DNA from: Sparassis latifolia
Taxonomy: Eukaryota > Basidiomycota > Agaricomycetes > Polyporales > Sparassidaceae
Reading direction: 5' to 3'
DNA length: 64,000 nucleotides
Assembly: GCA_018466975.1 (NCBI GenBank)
Contig: CM031552.1
Span: 124,001 to 188,000, forward strand
This document shows, piece after piece, positions 47,053 to 57,354 of the stretch. Under the pieces are notes generated by a model. The model was not told where the DNA came from, ran no database searches, and saw only the letters and a program-made list of their open reading frames with translations. The first letter of the stretch is position 1; each line of letters starts with the position of its first letter. Both the position numbers and the translations under genes were made by a program.

Positions 47053-50000
47053 TCATACGCTGGGATTCCTCGAGTTGATATCATTTGCGCCCGAGTACGC
47101 AGGCTGGGCAGAAATAGGTTCGAAGACGTATTCACTGTCTTCTGACGGTACATGAGTTGGGAAGAATCCTAGTGAACCCACTGCATTTGCACGAGCTAGT
47201 GTTTCACGTGGCGGTGGTTCATTTCGGGCACATGCTTGCAAGAGATCTAAGCCATGCCGCAAGGAAGCATTTGGCCCACCAAACCGCGCATTCAATTCCT
47301 AAGTACTACCGTTCACGTCCCAGAAGGTCACCGAATGGCCGCCGTAAGCGATTACGGTAGATCCGGAATCAGAGAACACTGTATGGACTACGGGCGCTGG
47401 CCGCTGGCAGTGAAACCGTGTCAATACATTCTAAAAAGATGCAGCGAGGCAATGTCAGGCAGCTGAACTTGAAACGAGCGTCAGAGCGAGTTACTCACAT
47501 TTGGCTTGCGATAATCCCAGATCCGAACGGTCCCATCCGCGTACCCGCGTCCGAAGAAACTCATACAAGGAGCTCCTTTTGTGTACCGACTTGTTGTAGT
47601 TCGCGTACTGCTCTCGAGGTTACTAGTATCACGATAACCAAATTCCAAGCATGGTGTCCGTGCAAAATTGGCCTTGCGCGTGTCGTAGAGTTGCACCTGT
47701 CGGTCCATATGTCTGACCTGTGTGTATGACACACGTCGTATCACCTCGATATCAGACGCACACGAAGAGTCCAGTGACCTACCTCGAGGATGATTAAATG
47801 GGGTGCTTGCGGATGAACGTGAACTTGGAGTATGTTTCCTGAGACCTGGCTCGGATCATGGCCTCTATGTGCCGAGAGCTTCGTCGTGTGGATGCATGTC
47901 CCTGCGCATGACAGTACAGTTTCATCGAAAGCACGGTACGCAAGTGCGTGCACCGGGTGAGAATGAGAGATGTTCAGTCGTTCGGACCGAGCGGTGTAAT
48001 TTTCACCGTTATGTGTCACGGTCCATAAATGGACTGTCTTGTCGTGGCCGCCAGATAAGAAACGCAATCGATGTCCATTGACGGGAGCCAGAGCACTGAT
48101 TCCGCGGTTCAACTGCGATACACCCGCAGTTGGAGTTTCCTGGACAGTATTGTGAGCCCTGTGAGACAAGTTTATACGCCTTGGACGCTGAATTACGAGT
48201 GAGTAATCCGACGCCGTCCAAGACAATGCTCAGTACCTGATCAGTAGCTAACGGTATTAGGGATACTTGGCATGGCCTTGAGTCATATCCGACCACCACC
48301 GTGTTGCCTGCAATGAGGCAGCAGTCCTCAACGTGATGATCAGGACCACCAGAAGGGTCAAGCGATGGCGGCAAAGAATAATACGAAATTCTATTCCTTC
48401 AGCACGGCATAGTCAGTATCAAGGCATGTGGTACGTCAATTTCACGCACAGCTGGTCCTTCCTGATGAATTGCGCGTCTCCGCGCATAGCAACTGTGGTG
48501 TACGGAAGGAGATCGGAGGGAGCCAGCAAACGTCTTCCCCGTGCAAAATTCGTCTTCGGGATGTTGACCGATAGTCCATTGCTCCCGGTGTCTTCCCATC
48601 CCGTAGCGCGTCCCACATGAGGATCTTTCCGTGACGGTAAACTGAGCCGATCGCTCTCGAAACCTTCCAGTAGATTCTCGCCGCCGTCACCCTCATCATC
48701 GCTACTAAGACTGAGTCCTTTATTCGGATGGGCGAGGCGGTTTCGTGCAGGGACTGCACGTCTAGGCAACTTTGCAATCGATGCTGATCTATGAGTGTCT
48801 ATGGAGGGATCTTTGGCAATACTCCTTGCGTGGCCACCGGACCATGACCGTGATAACGATGATCTTGCGGGGGCTCTGTGGGGCGGGTGGTGCAGAAGTG
48901 CTTGCTCAGAAGTGCCCGTGGAGGGTGCTGACCTAGGAGCGCCTCTGCCAGAAGAAGACGACCCTGACGCAGGATCCTCTTGTACATCTTCATCGTCATC
49001 GACGTCGTTGTCTGAGCTTGTCGCAAGCATGTTGAATTCGCCATACAACGAAGACACGTCGGGATGATCAGTGGAGTGACGCGAGGAAACCGTCGTGAGA
49101 ACGACGTCAACTTCCGGAACAACAGAACTCAACCTTGAACTTTCGATGGACGCTGAACTACCTGGCGTCGACGATCGATGTACTGTCATGGAATGAGATG
49201 GCTGGCACAAAGGAGCGCTGTTACTTGACCTTCTTGCTGCTGGAATGCGGGACATTTTACGATGCTCCGGAGAAGCCGTCCGTGGTTCGAAAACACTGAG
49301 AATATTACGCGTCAGTGCCTCCCAGATGGCCAGCGTCTGCAAACACATACAGACTCTGACCACTGCCATTCGCTCTGATAGATGCGGAAGGTTCTGTATC
49401 GCTGTCGAGTTCCATGTCACTTTGACCACATTCTGACGAAGACTCAGGCTCCACTTCAGGCAGCAATAACCTCGAGACAATCCCAGTTCGCCCTTCGTCA
49501 TCAAGAGCTTGGCGTCTGCTGGACCCACGTATAGACGAACCATTCTTATTAAGGCGCGACATGGTTCCGTCAGTAACCGGATATTTTGTCGGTGGGCAGA
49601 CCGGTGGATCTTGTTCGTCATCTGTGTCGATACATATCGGATTAGAAGCATCAAGGCCTCCTTGAGGAACTCTTCTTGACGCCAACATCGGCGACTCCGA
49701 TTCATCATCAGAGAGGAGATGAATAATGAGAGGTGCCTCAGTGGGAGATCCCCTGCTTCCGCATCTTGTTGACCGAACCCCTCTAGGCTTCCCTTGGAAA
49801 AGTGTCTGCAAAGCTGGTTGACTCACACCTTCTCTAGCAGCATATCAGCTGCAGGAGCTGCCACGTAACAGTATAAACGGATTCACATACACATTCATCA
49901 GATCCTTCACATCCTCTTCCTTGGCAGAGAAATCCAGCAGCCTGCGCCAGATCGTAAACAAACAGGCCGTGGGCGTCAGAACTGACATACCAATCAAAAC

Positions 50001-50344
50001 AAATGCCATCAGGACTTGGTCACGAGAAAATTTCTCTATCGTCGGTATGCCAACTCTGTGTACTACGGGACATGCGCTCACAAAAGTTTCGGCGCATGGA
50101 CAAGGCGTTTCCCTTGTCGTGCGAGCTCTTGCGTAGTGCGAACAATCAAGGTATTGATGCTCGAGGTATCCCTGTCCAGGCCAGAAATTGAAAGCCACTC
50201 AGTACCACGAGTAATCACTCCGCGCGCAGGCTCGGACTCGGGAGTTGGACTTGTTTTGTATTTACTAGTCAGAAGTGAAGTTCTCGCTTTCTTCGGATTA
50301 AATGGCTCTACTGGGGAAGCGGACCGTTTCTCTGAAGAGGCCAT
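47053..50344 (-). CDS. WD40-repeat nuclear-type protein (paralogue A)
   Basis: The start ATG at 50344 gives MASSEKRSASPVEPFNPKKA, with a basic nuclear-signal-like KKAR. Several small exons, whose borders are unsure between 50100 and 49800, lead to a long acidic Ser-rich region (HLLSDDESESPM, CIDTDDEQDPP, NDVDDDEDVQED). The C-terminal part is a WD40 propeller: HRLRFLSGGHDKTVHLWTV, SHPVHALAYRAFDETVLSCA, RQVQLYDTRK, GRGYADGTVRIWDYRKPN and STVIAYGGHSVTFWDVN. A 63-base intron (47309-47247) then removes an in-frame TAG, and the tail DLLQACARNEPPPRETLARA continues to 47053. WD40 propellers are protein-interaction platforms; the disordered N-terminal half suggests a chromatin or regulatory scaffold. 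It is paralogous to the divergent gene at 50645-53503. Confidence 0.75.
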
Positions 50345-50467
50345 TAACAACTCGAGCGGAATGCAACTACCGGCCAGTGAGCGTAAAGAGAGAGCAGCAC
50401 CACCAGCCGGCGTGTTGACAATATGATAGAACTTGGAAGCTTCATGTTCATTTCATGAAATTATGAC

Positions 50468-50479
50468 GGTCACGTGACC
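50468..50479. promoter_or_regulatory. Perfect 12-base palindrome GGTCACGTGACC
   Basis: The sequence is identical to its reverse complement over 12 bases, with CACGTG in the centre. It lies near the middle of the WD40 divergent promoter (124 bases from one start codon and 166 from the other). GTCACGTGAC is the optimal site of Cbf1/USF-like bHLH factors. A symmetric site would serve both genes equally. Confidence 0.55.
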
Positions 50480-50518
50480 ATACTCCGACATTAGCGGGGA
50501 ACGCGAACTCTGTCACGG

Positions 50519-50523
50519 CCAAT
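50519..50523 (+). promoter_or_regulatory. CCAAT box in the WD40 divergent promoter
   Basis: CCAAT within GGCCAATCAC, 126 bases before the plus-strand start codon. It is a candidate HAP/NF-Y site. It is a short motif, so chance is possible. Confidence 0.35.
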
Positions 50524-50644
50524 CACTTGGGAATAATCTCTCACTGTCCGTCCTCTATACCTCCAAGCTTCAGACTTTCGCTAACCCATCTCACCTTGGC
50601 GACGGTCGCAGTTAAATGTGTTCGGCCCGCGTCGTTCAACTTCG

Positions 50645-53503
50645 ATGTCCGGAAAACCAGAAGATGCCCAACCCAACGAATTCCGCCTGGCCCGCAAGGG
50701 GGCAACCTCCGTTCCCACCATCCGTGCAAGTCGTCCTCCCACTGTCCGAGGCAGTTTCAGAGGAAATGCAAGAGGACTAAATAGAGGCGGAATGCACACT
50801 TCACGCCCTGTGCCGCGCGTGGATGCCTACCGGCACAGACCGAACCATAGTCAGCTATCTGGACACATTCACGGTGCTACCAGGCCACCACAGACATCCC
50901 AGGACAGCCTTCCAAGAGACTGTCTAAAGAGGCCTTTGACTGTGCAGGATAGCGAGAGGTCGTCGAAACGACCGCGCCTTGAACTTGCGCATCCTCCCGT
51001 AAATCATCAGATTTTTACCCACTCCGGATCCGCCAATCGCAAGTCTGCGCCTAGAAAGCGCAAGCGCAAAGAAGAGGTTGTAGTAATACTGGTTGATATG
51101 CCGGAACATTGCAGGAAGGGCGCCCCAGGTTCTCATCAGAGTCGTCGCGGATGGCTTCGCTCACAGATCGGAGATCTGGAATCTACGAAGGGCGTCAAAG
51201 TCGTTCAGCAAAGCTTCCAGGGATCGGCTGTTCGTTTCGAATGCCGGCCAAACGGGCCTCGCGGGGAATCAACTCCTGGACCATCGCCTAACGGGAGTGA
51301 TAACGAGGAGCATCCTAGTATATCTGACGTCTCGGGCAATGCTCGTAAAGACATTGCTGCCGAGGAGCCGTCGGTTTTCAAACTTCGTCCCTATTCTGCA
51401 CCATCTGTTCGAGGCGAGAAGGTTCCCTCTCAGCTGGTGCGATGTCTATGTTGGGAATAAATGCTCGTTTTAGCTTAAAACAGTATTGACAGCTCCAGGA
51501 CGCCCCAGGTGGCCCTCCCGGTGCTACTCAGAATGAATATCCATCGGCATCTACCACCGTTACGCAGGGCAATTTCATTCTGGTCAATGCGCCTTCGTCG
51601 GAACGTCATCTTATGCACGGAAGGGTTTTATGTAGCGAAGACACCGACGGTATAGACCAGTCATTGCACGATAGTAGAAAGGAACTTCCACTCGAATCGA
51701 GTCCTGTGCGGCCATTAGCCGTGTCCGACCGTTCTGCTATACATCGCGCTGACTCTCCGTTTGTTTACGACCTAACGAGCTCGGAATATCTCCACGGCGA
51801 AGACTCGACTAGTGCCATCCTATGTCACACAACTTCAGAATCACCAAACCATCCACTCGCTTATTCGTTTCGCTCAGGTTCCTTGACAATTTCTCCCAGT
51901 TCCAATCACCTCGAACAAGACGAGTCATGTTCTGAGCCATTGCGGCAGACATCCCTCAGGCCATCGGTGGAATCGCGTGGTTGGGCTGCAAGATCCCCCC
52001 ACAATTCTCCTCCAACTTGTCATGATAGAAGGCCATCCATTTCTCGTGATCATCCTCCGTTTGACAACCAGCAATCATTCCCACAATCGAACGATAACTT
52101 TAGATCGCCCAGTCTGTCTCGCGAAGAACACCCGTCTTGTCCAAGTAATTCGAACGATGGGTTGAGCACTAGTGCTCTTAACTCGAAGGTTCTAGGCGAT
52201 GCATCATTGCACGTCGAAACTGCAAATGAGACAATACAGTTCCAAAGGGACAGTTACGCCAAACCTCGTCGGTTGCTTACTTCGTCCACCTTTGGTGTGT
52301 TTAATGTCACCGTACGGGGATCTCTGGATCTAGTAGGGCGATCTTTGCCTAGGTATGTCGTGGCCTTACGACCCGGGAGGCAGCTAATTTTTCGCAGAAA
52401 AACGTCTACATTGTTGTCAGGGCTTAACACGCCCAAACCAATTGTGGACGACGTGTGTTTACTCAACCTGTCCCACAGTGACTTAATTGTCATGGGGCAT
52501 GCGCGTGATGCACAGCAGGTATCGCTGGTGGAAGTTACAAACCATAATGTAAGTCCCAAGCTACCACCTGAAAGGCATGTAAAACCGATAATTGGGCGTC
52601 GACAGGTGAGAGAAGTAGGTTCCTTTGACAGACCGCTGCAGGCCGAGAGGAAGGGTGGTGTCAGCGTCGTTTGTTCAATGATGCAGCCGCGAATGTTTGC
52701 GACGGGAGGATACGACCACATGGTCCACCTATGGACTGTGCCGGAGGACATTGCTCAGACCTCTGCGCCGACTCCCTTAGCAATTAAGCACAGCTCAATT
52801 GTTCAATCGTTGCTACCTATCCGCGACACGAGCCACAAGCTGGTATCTGCGGGCGCAGATTGCAATGTACACATCTGGGATCTGTCGTCCGAACGAGTGG
52901 TCAACACACTGAAGACCTCTAACTCCGTGTACCATGCCCATCAAGCGTTATCTCCATATTGCACTCTTCTTGAGGTGAGCGTCTCGCTATGTCTGACTTG
53001 ACAGGAGTCTGATATGTTCTGAAGGTTGCTCATCGAGAGTTGCAATTTGAAATACGCGACCATCGATGGGTGCCGAAGACTCCTGTTCAGAGGTTTGGCT
53101 ACCATATAGTCAAGCTTCACGGTAGATACACAAGAGGTCAATTTTATTTCCCTCACTTCTGCTGTGCAATTGTGACTAGTGTCATCTTTATTTCGTAGGT
53201 GATATGAGATACAACACTTTTGCGTGTGGAGATAGAGAGGGTTCGGTGCGGCTGTGGGATTTGCGCAACCTCAGGAGGACCCTTGACATCGTGCGTTTCC
53301 TTCGCGTCTATTACCAGACTTCTGACATCTCCCCGTAGATTCCTTGCTTCTCGAGCTCCGGTCGGCGTATAATCCAGGTTGCTTTCGATAACAACCACTT
53401 GATCGTTTCTTCCGAAGATCACCAGCTTGCATTCATGCAACATAGTGGCGGGAGCGCTGTGGGTTGTAGCAGCACTCAGCAGAGTTCAATGCCGGCTCCA
53501 TGA
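50645..53503 (+). CDS. WD40-repeat nuclear-type protein (paralogue B)
   Basis: It starts MSGKPEDAQPNEFRLARKGA, with basic clusters (SSKRPRLE; APRKRKRKEE) that look like nuclear signals. The first intron (GTGCGA..TTGACAG) joins to LQDAPGGPPGATQNEYPSAS and a long Ser/His/Pro-rich region. The propeller follows: FGVFNVTVRGSLDLVGRSLP, MFATGGYDHMVHLWTVPED, SHKLVSAGADCNVHIWDLSS, VYHAHQALSPYCTLLEVAHR, RYNTFACGDREGSVRLWDLR and IIQVAFDNNHLIVSSEDHQ, ending QQSSMPAP. At least three small introns split the last repeats. Domain order and repeat wording (GGYDHMVHLWTV against GGHDKTVHLWTV) show it is a diverged paralogue of the minus-strand neighbour. The role is unknown; a scaffold is likely. Confidence 0.8.
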
Positions 53504-53789
53504 CAGACGAATGATTGTATTCTGTAACGTATCCACGACCTAATTCGCTCACTATACAGTTGTAATTGCTGATTGAAATTTACTATGTACTCTACTGAGC
53601 CTGGTATATTTTGCTGTGTTCTCAACGAGCAAGTCGTCTGCGAGAACTGTATCGTCGGACTACTGTGAAAGTAGTTAGAGCCTGACTTGTACCTTCAAGT
53701 TACAGGGATCCGTATCTGGAGTGACGTCGCTTCCACGGCCGCGCTTAAATCAGAGCTGTCACCCTCCTTCGTACCGTCTTGCTGTAGTC

Positions 53790-54315
53790 ATGGACAGGGC
53801 CACTCGCAAGAACGATGTTAACGAGGCCTATCAACTACTGACCAAAGCTGGTTGGATCGGTGCTGCGCGGTCCACTGGCGTTGGCCTCGGGCTCGCAACC
53901 ATCGGCCATTACACCTGGCCGCTCTTCAGGTCAGTCAGTATCCGAGCCTCACACGGATAGCAGTTGCGCTCAGCCTCCGAAACTCTCTTCCTGTGGACTT
54001 AGGCGGCAGACTCTCGCATTCAAAGGCTTCGTGGTGTCAATCTGTTCGTTCCGCTTCCTGCTGAAATGACTGTCTAAGTCACGCCCGTCGCTTCGCACAG
54101 TCACCATCTTCGGGCTGGTCATCGGCGCCGAGCATGCGCTGCAGTCGCATGAGGCCCAGAGGCGACAGATTGAGAGTGCGTTGCGGAAAGAAGCGCGCCT
54201 CGACCTCGCACGCCGGGGCCTGGTCGCGACAGAGACAGAAATCGCGAAGTGGAAGGCGGAGCGCAAGGCGCTGGCTGAGTCCGATGCAGGCTCAGCGTCG
54301 AACTCACAACATTGA
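53790..54315 (+). CDS. Rcf2/HIG1-like mitochondrial membrane protein
   Basis: Three exons. The first, MDRATRKNDVNEAYQLLTKA then GWIGAARSTGVGLGLATIGH and YTWPLFR, has a Gly-rich membrane hairpin. The second gives RQTLAFKGFV, and the third RTVTIFGLVIGAEHALQSHE then AQRRQIESALRKEARLDLAR and a charged helix to the TGA at 54315. The pattern of two spans with a central RxxxxxxK loop and a following charged helix resembles fungal respiratory supercomplex factor 2 and HIG1 proteins, which bind cytochrome oxidase. The assignment rests on layout, not on a full motif. The second intron ends at CTAAG, giving FV/SRPSLRTV; other acceptors are possible. Confidence 0.55.
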
Positions 54316-54510
54316 TACGTGTACGAAAAATTTATTGTTAGATGCAATACGCGGACAATTCTCACATTGCAGATGATGTCAAAATTATGCGGCACAGGCA
54401 GCGGATCGTAGCTAAAGTCCTTAGGAATCTCCAAGAATGAAAAATAATTGCGGGAGGACGAACACTAAAAGGCGAGGCACAAGATAAATATTGCTTGCGA
54501 GAGTCTCCGC

Positions 54511-56883
54511 CTAACCCGTCAAAGGAGACGAGTAGCCCGCATGAGCAGATGGAGGACCCCCAGTAGGCGGCAGGTACTGCGACTGCGACTGAAGTTGGAC
54601 AGGAGGTCTGGGCGGGGGTCCCGGGTAGAACGTCTGGCTTTGACTCGGCACTGGGAACGGCATAACTTGCTCGTAAATAGCATGGGCGGGTAAGGTAGGT
54701 GGAGGCGGCGGAGGTGGAAGTGCCTGGAATGCAGACCGTGACTGTTGCTGATAATCCGAATGCGGGGGCGCAGGTAGGCTCGGACGTCTTGTTGGACGAG
54801 ACTGAACTGATGATGGGGCGGGAGGTGGCGGAACAGGAATGGTCGGATGAGGCGTTTGTGAGTACGTCGAAGCTGCCGCACTGTGCTGCGGCAGAGGCGG
54901 GGGCGGAGGAATGTGATTGTAAGAAACTGAGGGCGGCATAGGGACATTGCCGGCAGGGACATACTGCGGAATACCCATTGGCGGAACGGGTAACGAGGAA
55001 TTGCGCCGCCGAGGCTGTGGAAGTGGTCTAGAGTTGCTAACTTGACCAGATGAAGGGCTCTCATTCAGCGGTGGAGGCGGCGGGATATGGTCGTGAGACG
55101 GCGGCGGAATCGACATCTGCATCGATTGTCGATCGGGTGGAGGGGCGGACTGCGATTGCACGGGGACAGATACTGGTGCTGGGGGTCCGTACGCTTGCTG
55201 AGGCGCAGTTTGGGAAAGCGGCGGAGCCGAGGTTGTGAGTGCAGGTAGGGGGTAATGCTGAAAGCTAGAAGATAGCATGGGAGGAGGATACTGAGGATAG
55301 CTGTGTCCCGGTGGAGGTTGAGGAAGTGTGTGTTGATGATAGGGCGCGGGTGAGGCGGATGGCGCAGCACCAAAACTCGGAGGTGGGACTAGCGAAAGTG
55401 GCAGGGTCGAGAAGCTCGATGAAGGCACAGGGACGTGAGACGGAGGACCATAACCCATCGGAGCTGGTGTAGGTGCCGGGAGAGGAGTAAACCCAGACGG
55501 TTGGGAGACGTGAGACGAGAGAGGGAGAAATCCTGAGGGAGCCGGAGTTGAGACAGGCATGAAACCCGAGGATGACGTAGGCATGCTATATCTCGGACCT
55601 GTATGGCGAACAGGTGCCTGATAGCTCGGTTGAGGGGGAGGAGTTGATTCGTATGGCGCCTGGTAAGGCTCATGATTGATGGACATTGAACTATGATGAT
55701 ACGGCAGAGATGAAGAAGGCGTCACAGGTCGTTCATACGAATATCCTCCATCGGAATATGTACTGTGACGGTATCCTTGAGAGGACAGAGGAGACAAAGC
55801 CTGCGAATCAGGATATTCGATGAACGATCCATGGGTTGGAAGATATCCTTGCTGTGGCTACAAAACAGATGAAAATCGCCACGTCGGAAAACGGGAAGGG
55901 AAATATGCACTCACAGGAAAACTTTGCCTGCGATTCACATTGTCTGAAAAGCCCAACTCAGCAAATTCATTAACAACGCTGTCCACAGAGTGGTGGGATC
56001 GAGTACTCTCATATGCCGGAACATATAGATCGAGGTTCGCTATGGAGCTGGATGATCTGAGAGATGGCGGTATACTGTCACGGCTCAGCTCCTCTCGGAA
56101 GCTGCTTGTAGATGGAAGACGCGATATGGCATGCCGCACTTCCTCGGTAGATTCCTCGGTGGGTACGAATGAGCCAGGACCTCCATACTGCTTATGCGCC
56201 TTCGGTTTCGCCCTGACTTTCTTCACCGGCGGCGGTTCCTGCGTTTACAATGACCATGAGTCCGTACGTTGTCTGCAGTGCTGAAGAGTCTACGAACATT
56301 GGACCAAAACGTCAACTCCAAATACACTTCCCCGCAGTATTTCTCTTTGTTCATGATCGTGAACCATTCTGAAGACTATGTCATTATCATATTTACGTTC
56401 ATGCCAGGACATGACTTACCATCGGTCTCCCCCTTCGTAAGCACCTCGGTCAGATCAACAATGGTCTCGCCTATGAGGTCCGGTTCGCGAGGATCTTCTG
56501 CATAGCATGAGATGATCATAGACTTTCCGCCTTTAATCTTGGGGGGTCCCTTGCCATTAGCCTTCGGGGGTGGAGGTGGAGGAGTGCCTCCGTTGGCGGC
56601 GTTCGTTGCATCGTTCTCTGTGTCCTCGAACAGGGTGAAACGGATCTCCTCGTCCCACTCGGGATGTTGACCACCGCGATGGATCGCCTTCGTTCTCCTC
56701 TTCTCGCCGTTATATGTGACTGTACAGAATGGATCCTGCTTGCCTATATGGCGTTTGTTTGGCAAGTTTTTCTGCCAGCGGATCTGGATGAGAACGAGGG
56801 CAGAAAGGTCATAGATACTTATACACACACCGCTTTCAGAACGACGACGATGAGCGTTCCGACGTCGCGAGGAGTGGAGGTCA
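54511..56883 (-). CDS. fic1: C2-domain, proline-rich cytokinesis protein (Fic1/Inn1-like)
   Basis: The start ATG at 56883 gives MTSTPRDVGTLIVVVLKA. A 59-base intron joins to KNLPNKRHIGKQDPFCTVTY, then NGEKRRTKAIHRGGQHPEWD, EIRFTLFEDTEN, ISCYAEDPREPDLIGETIVD and, after another intron, EWFTVMNKEKYCGEVYLELT. This is a complete C2 domain with a KQDP loop. A linker with VPTEESTEEVRHAISRLPS follows. The last 430 residues are Pro/Ser/Gln/Tyr-rich with many PPPPP runs (IPPPPPLNESP; ALPPPPPPPTLP), which are SH3- and profilin-type ligands. The layout matches yeast Inn1 and fission yeast Fic1, which couple the actomyosin ring to septum synthesis via SH3 proteins such as Cdc15/Hof1. Confidence 0.88.
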
Positions 56884-57354
56884 TTGCGGATTCGGTCCTT
56901 CTGAACAGTGGTGAAAGTCTGGAAGCTCGAAGACGGGCAACGAGGAGAAATATGTATTCGAAAGTAGCGCTCGGTGCTGGTAGCGCAGCCTCAACACCTT
57001 TCTGGCTTGGCTCTTGTCGAACCTGTTCAACTTACGTATACTTCCCTTTTTGTGCGCCCATCACGTCTCGGACTGCCACAGCGAAGACTTGTCGAATGCG
57101 CTGCCACTGCGCGACAGCTGCGATCATCCTGGCGAATACACAGGCAAACAACTCAAGGCGATACAATTTCCTTGATTCCAAGAACAATGATACCGATGGA
57201 TTCTAGCACAAGAAGTACAAAGCTATCCCTTTGACGAAGGGAAACAAAACGCAGCAGCCCTGTCTTAGTCGCCTTTGTTTTCTTGCGATCATGCATGTCC
57301 ATTATCTCCTGGTATGTGAGCGTTACCATCAAAGCTCGCCGCACGGATGAACAA
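56884..57354. other. Spacer, Fic1-like 5' end to GH125 3' end
   Basis: About 470 bases with the Fic1-like promoter and the GH125 3' region. The plus-strand frame across here (56664-57206) is antisense to the C2 exon and was not called. Confidence 0.45.

Larger units (their letters stand above)
50345..50644. promoter_or_regulatory. 300-base bidirectional promoter of the WD40 pair
   Basis: The two start codons face away from each other across exactly this interval. It contains a 12-base palindrome with a CACGTG core and a CCAAT box (both listed). No other coding content is seen. Confidence 0.6.

Noticed and set aside
47299..47301. In-frame TAG as evidence that WD40 gene A is a pseudogene
   Set aside because: It lies inside a regular 63-base GT..AG intron whose removal restores a continuous tail.
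56664..57206. 180-codon plus-strand frame
   Set aside because: It is antisense to the C2-domain exons of the Fic1-like gene, and its translation has no pattern.
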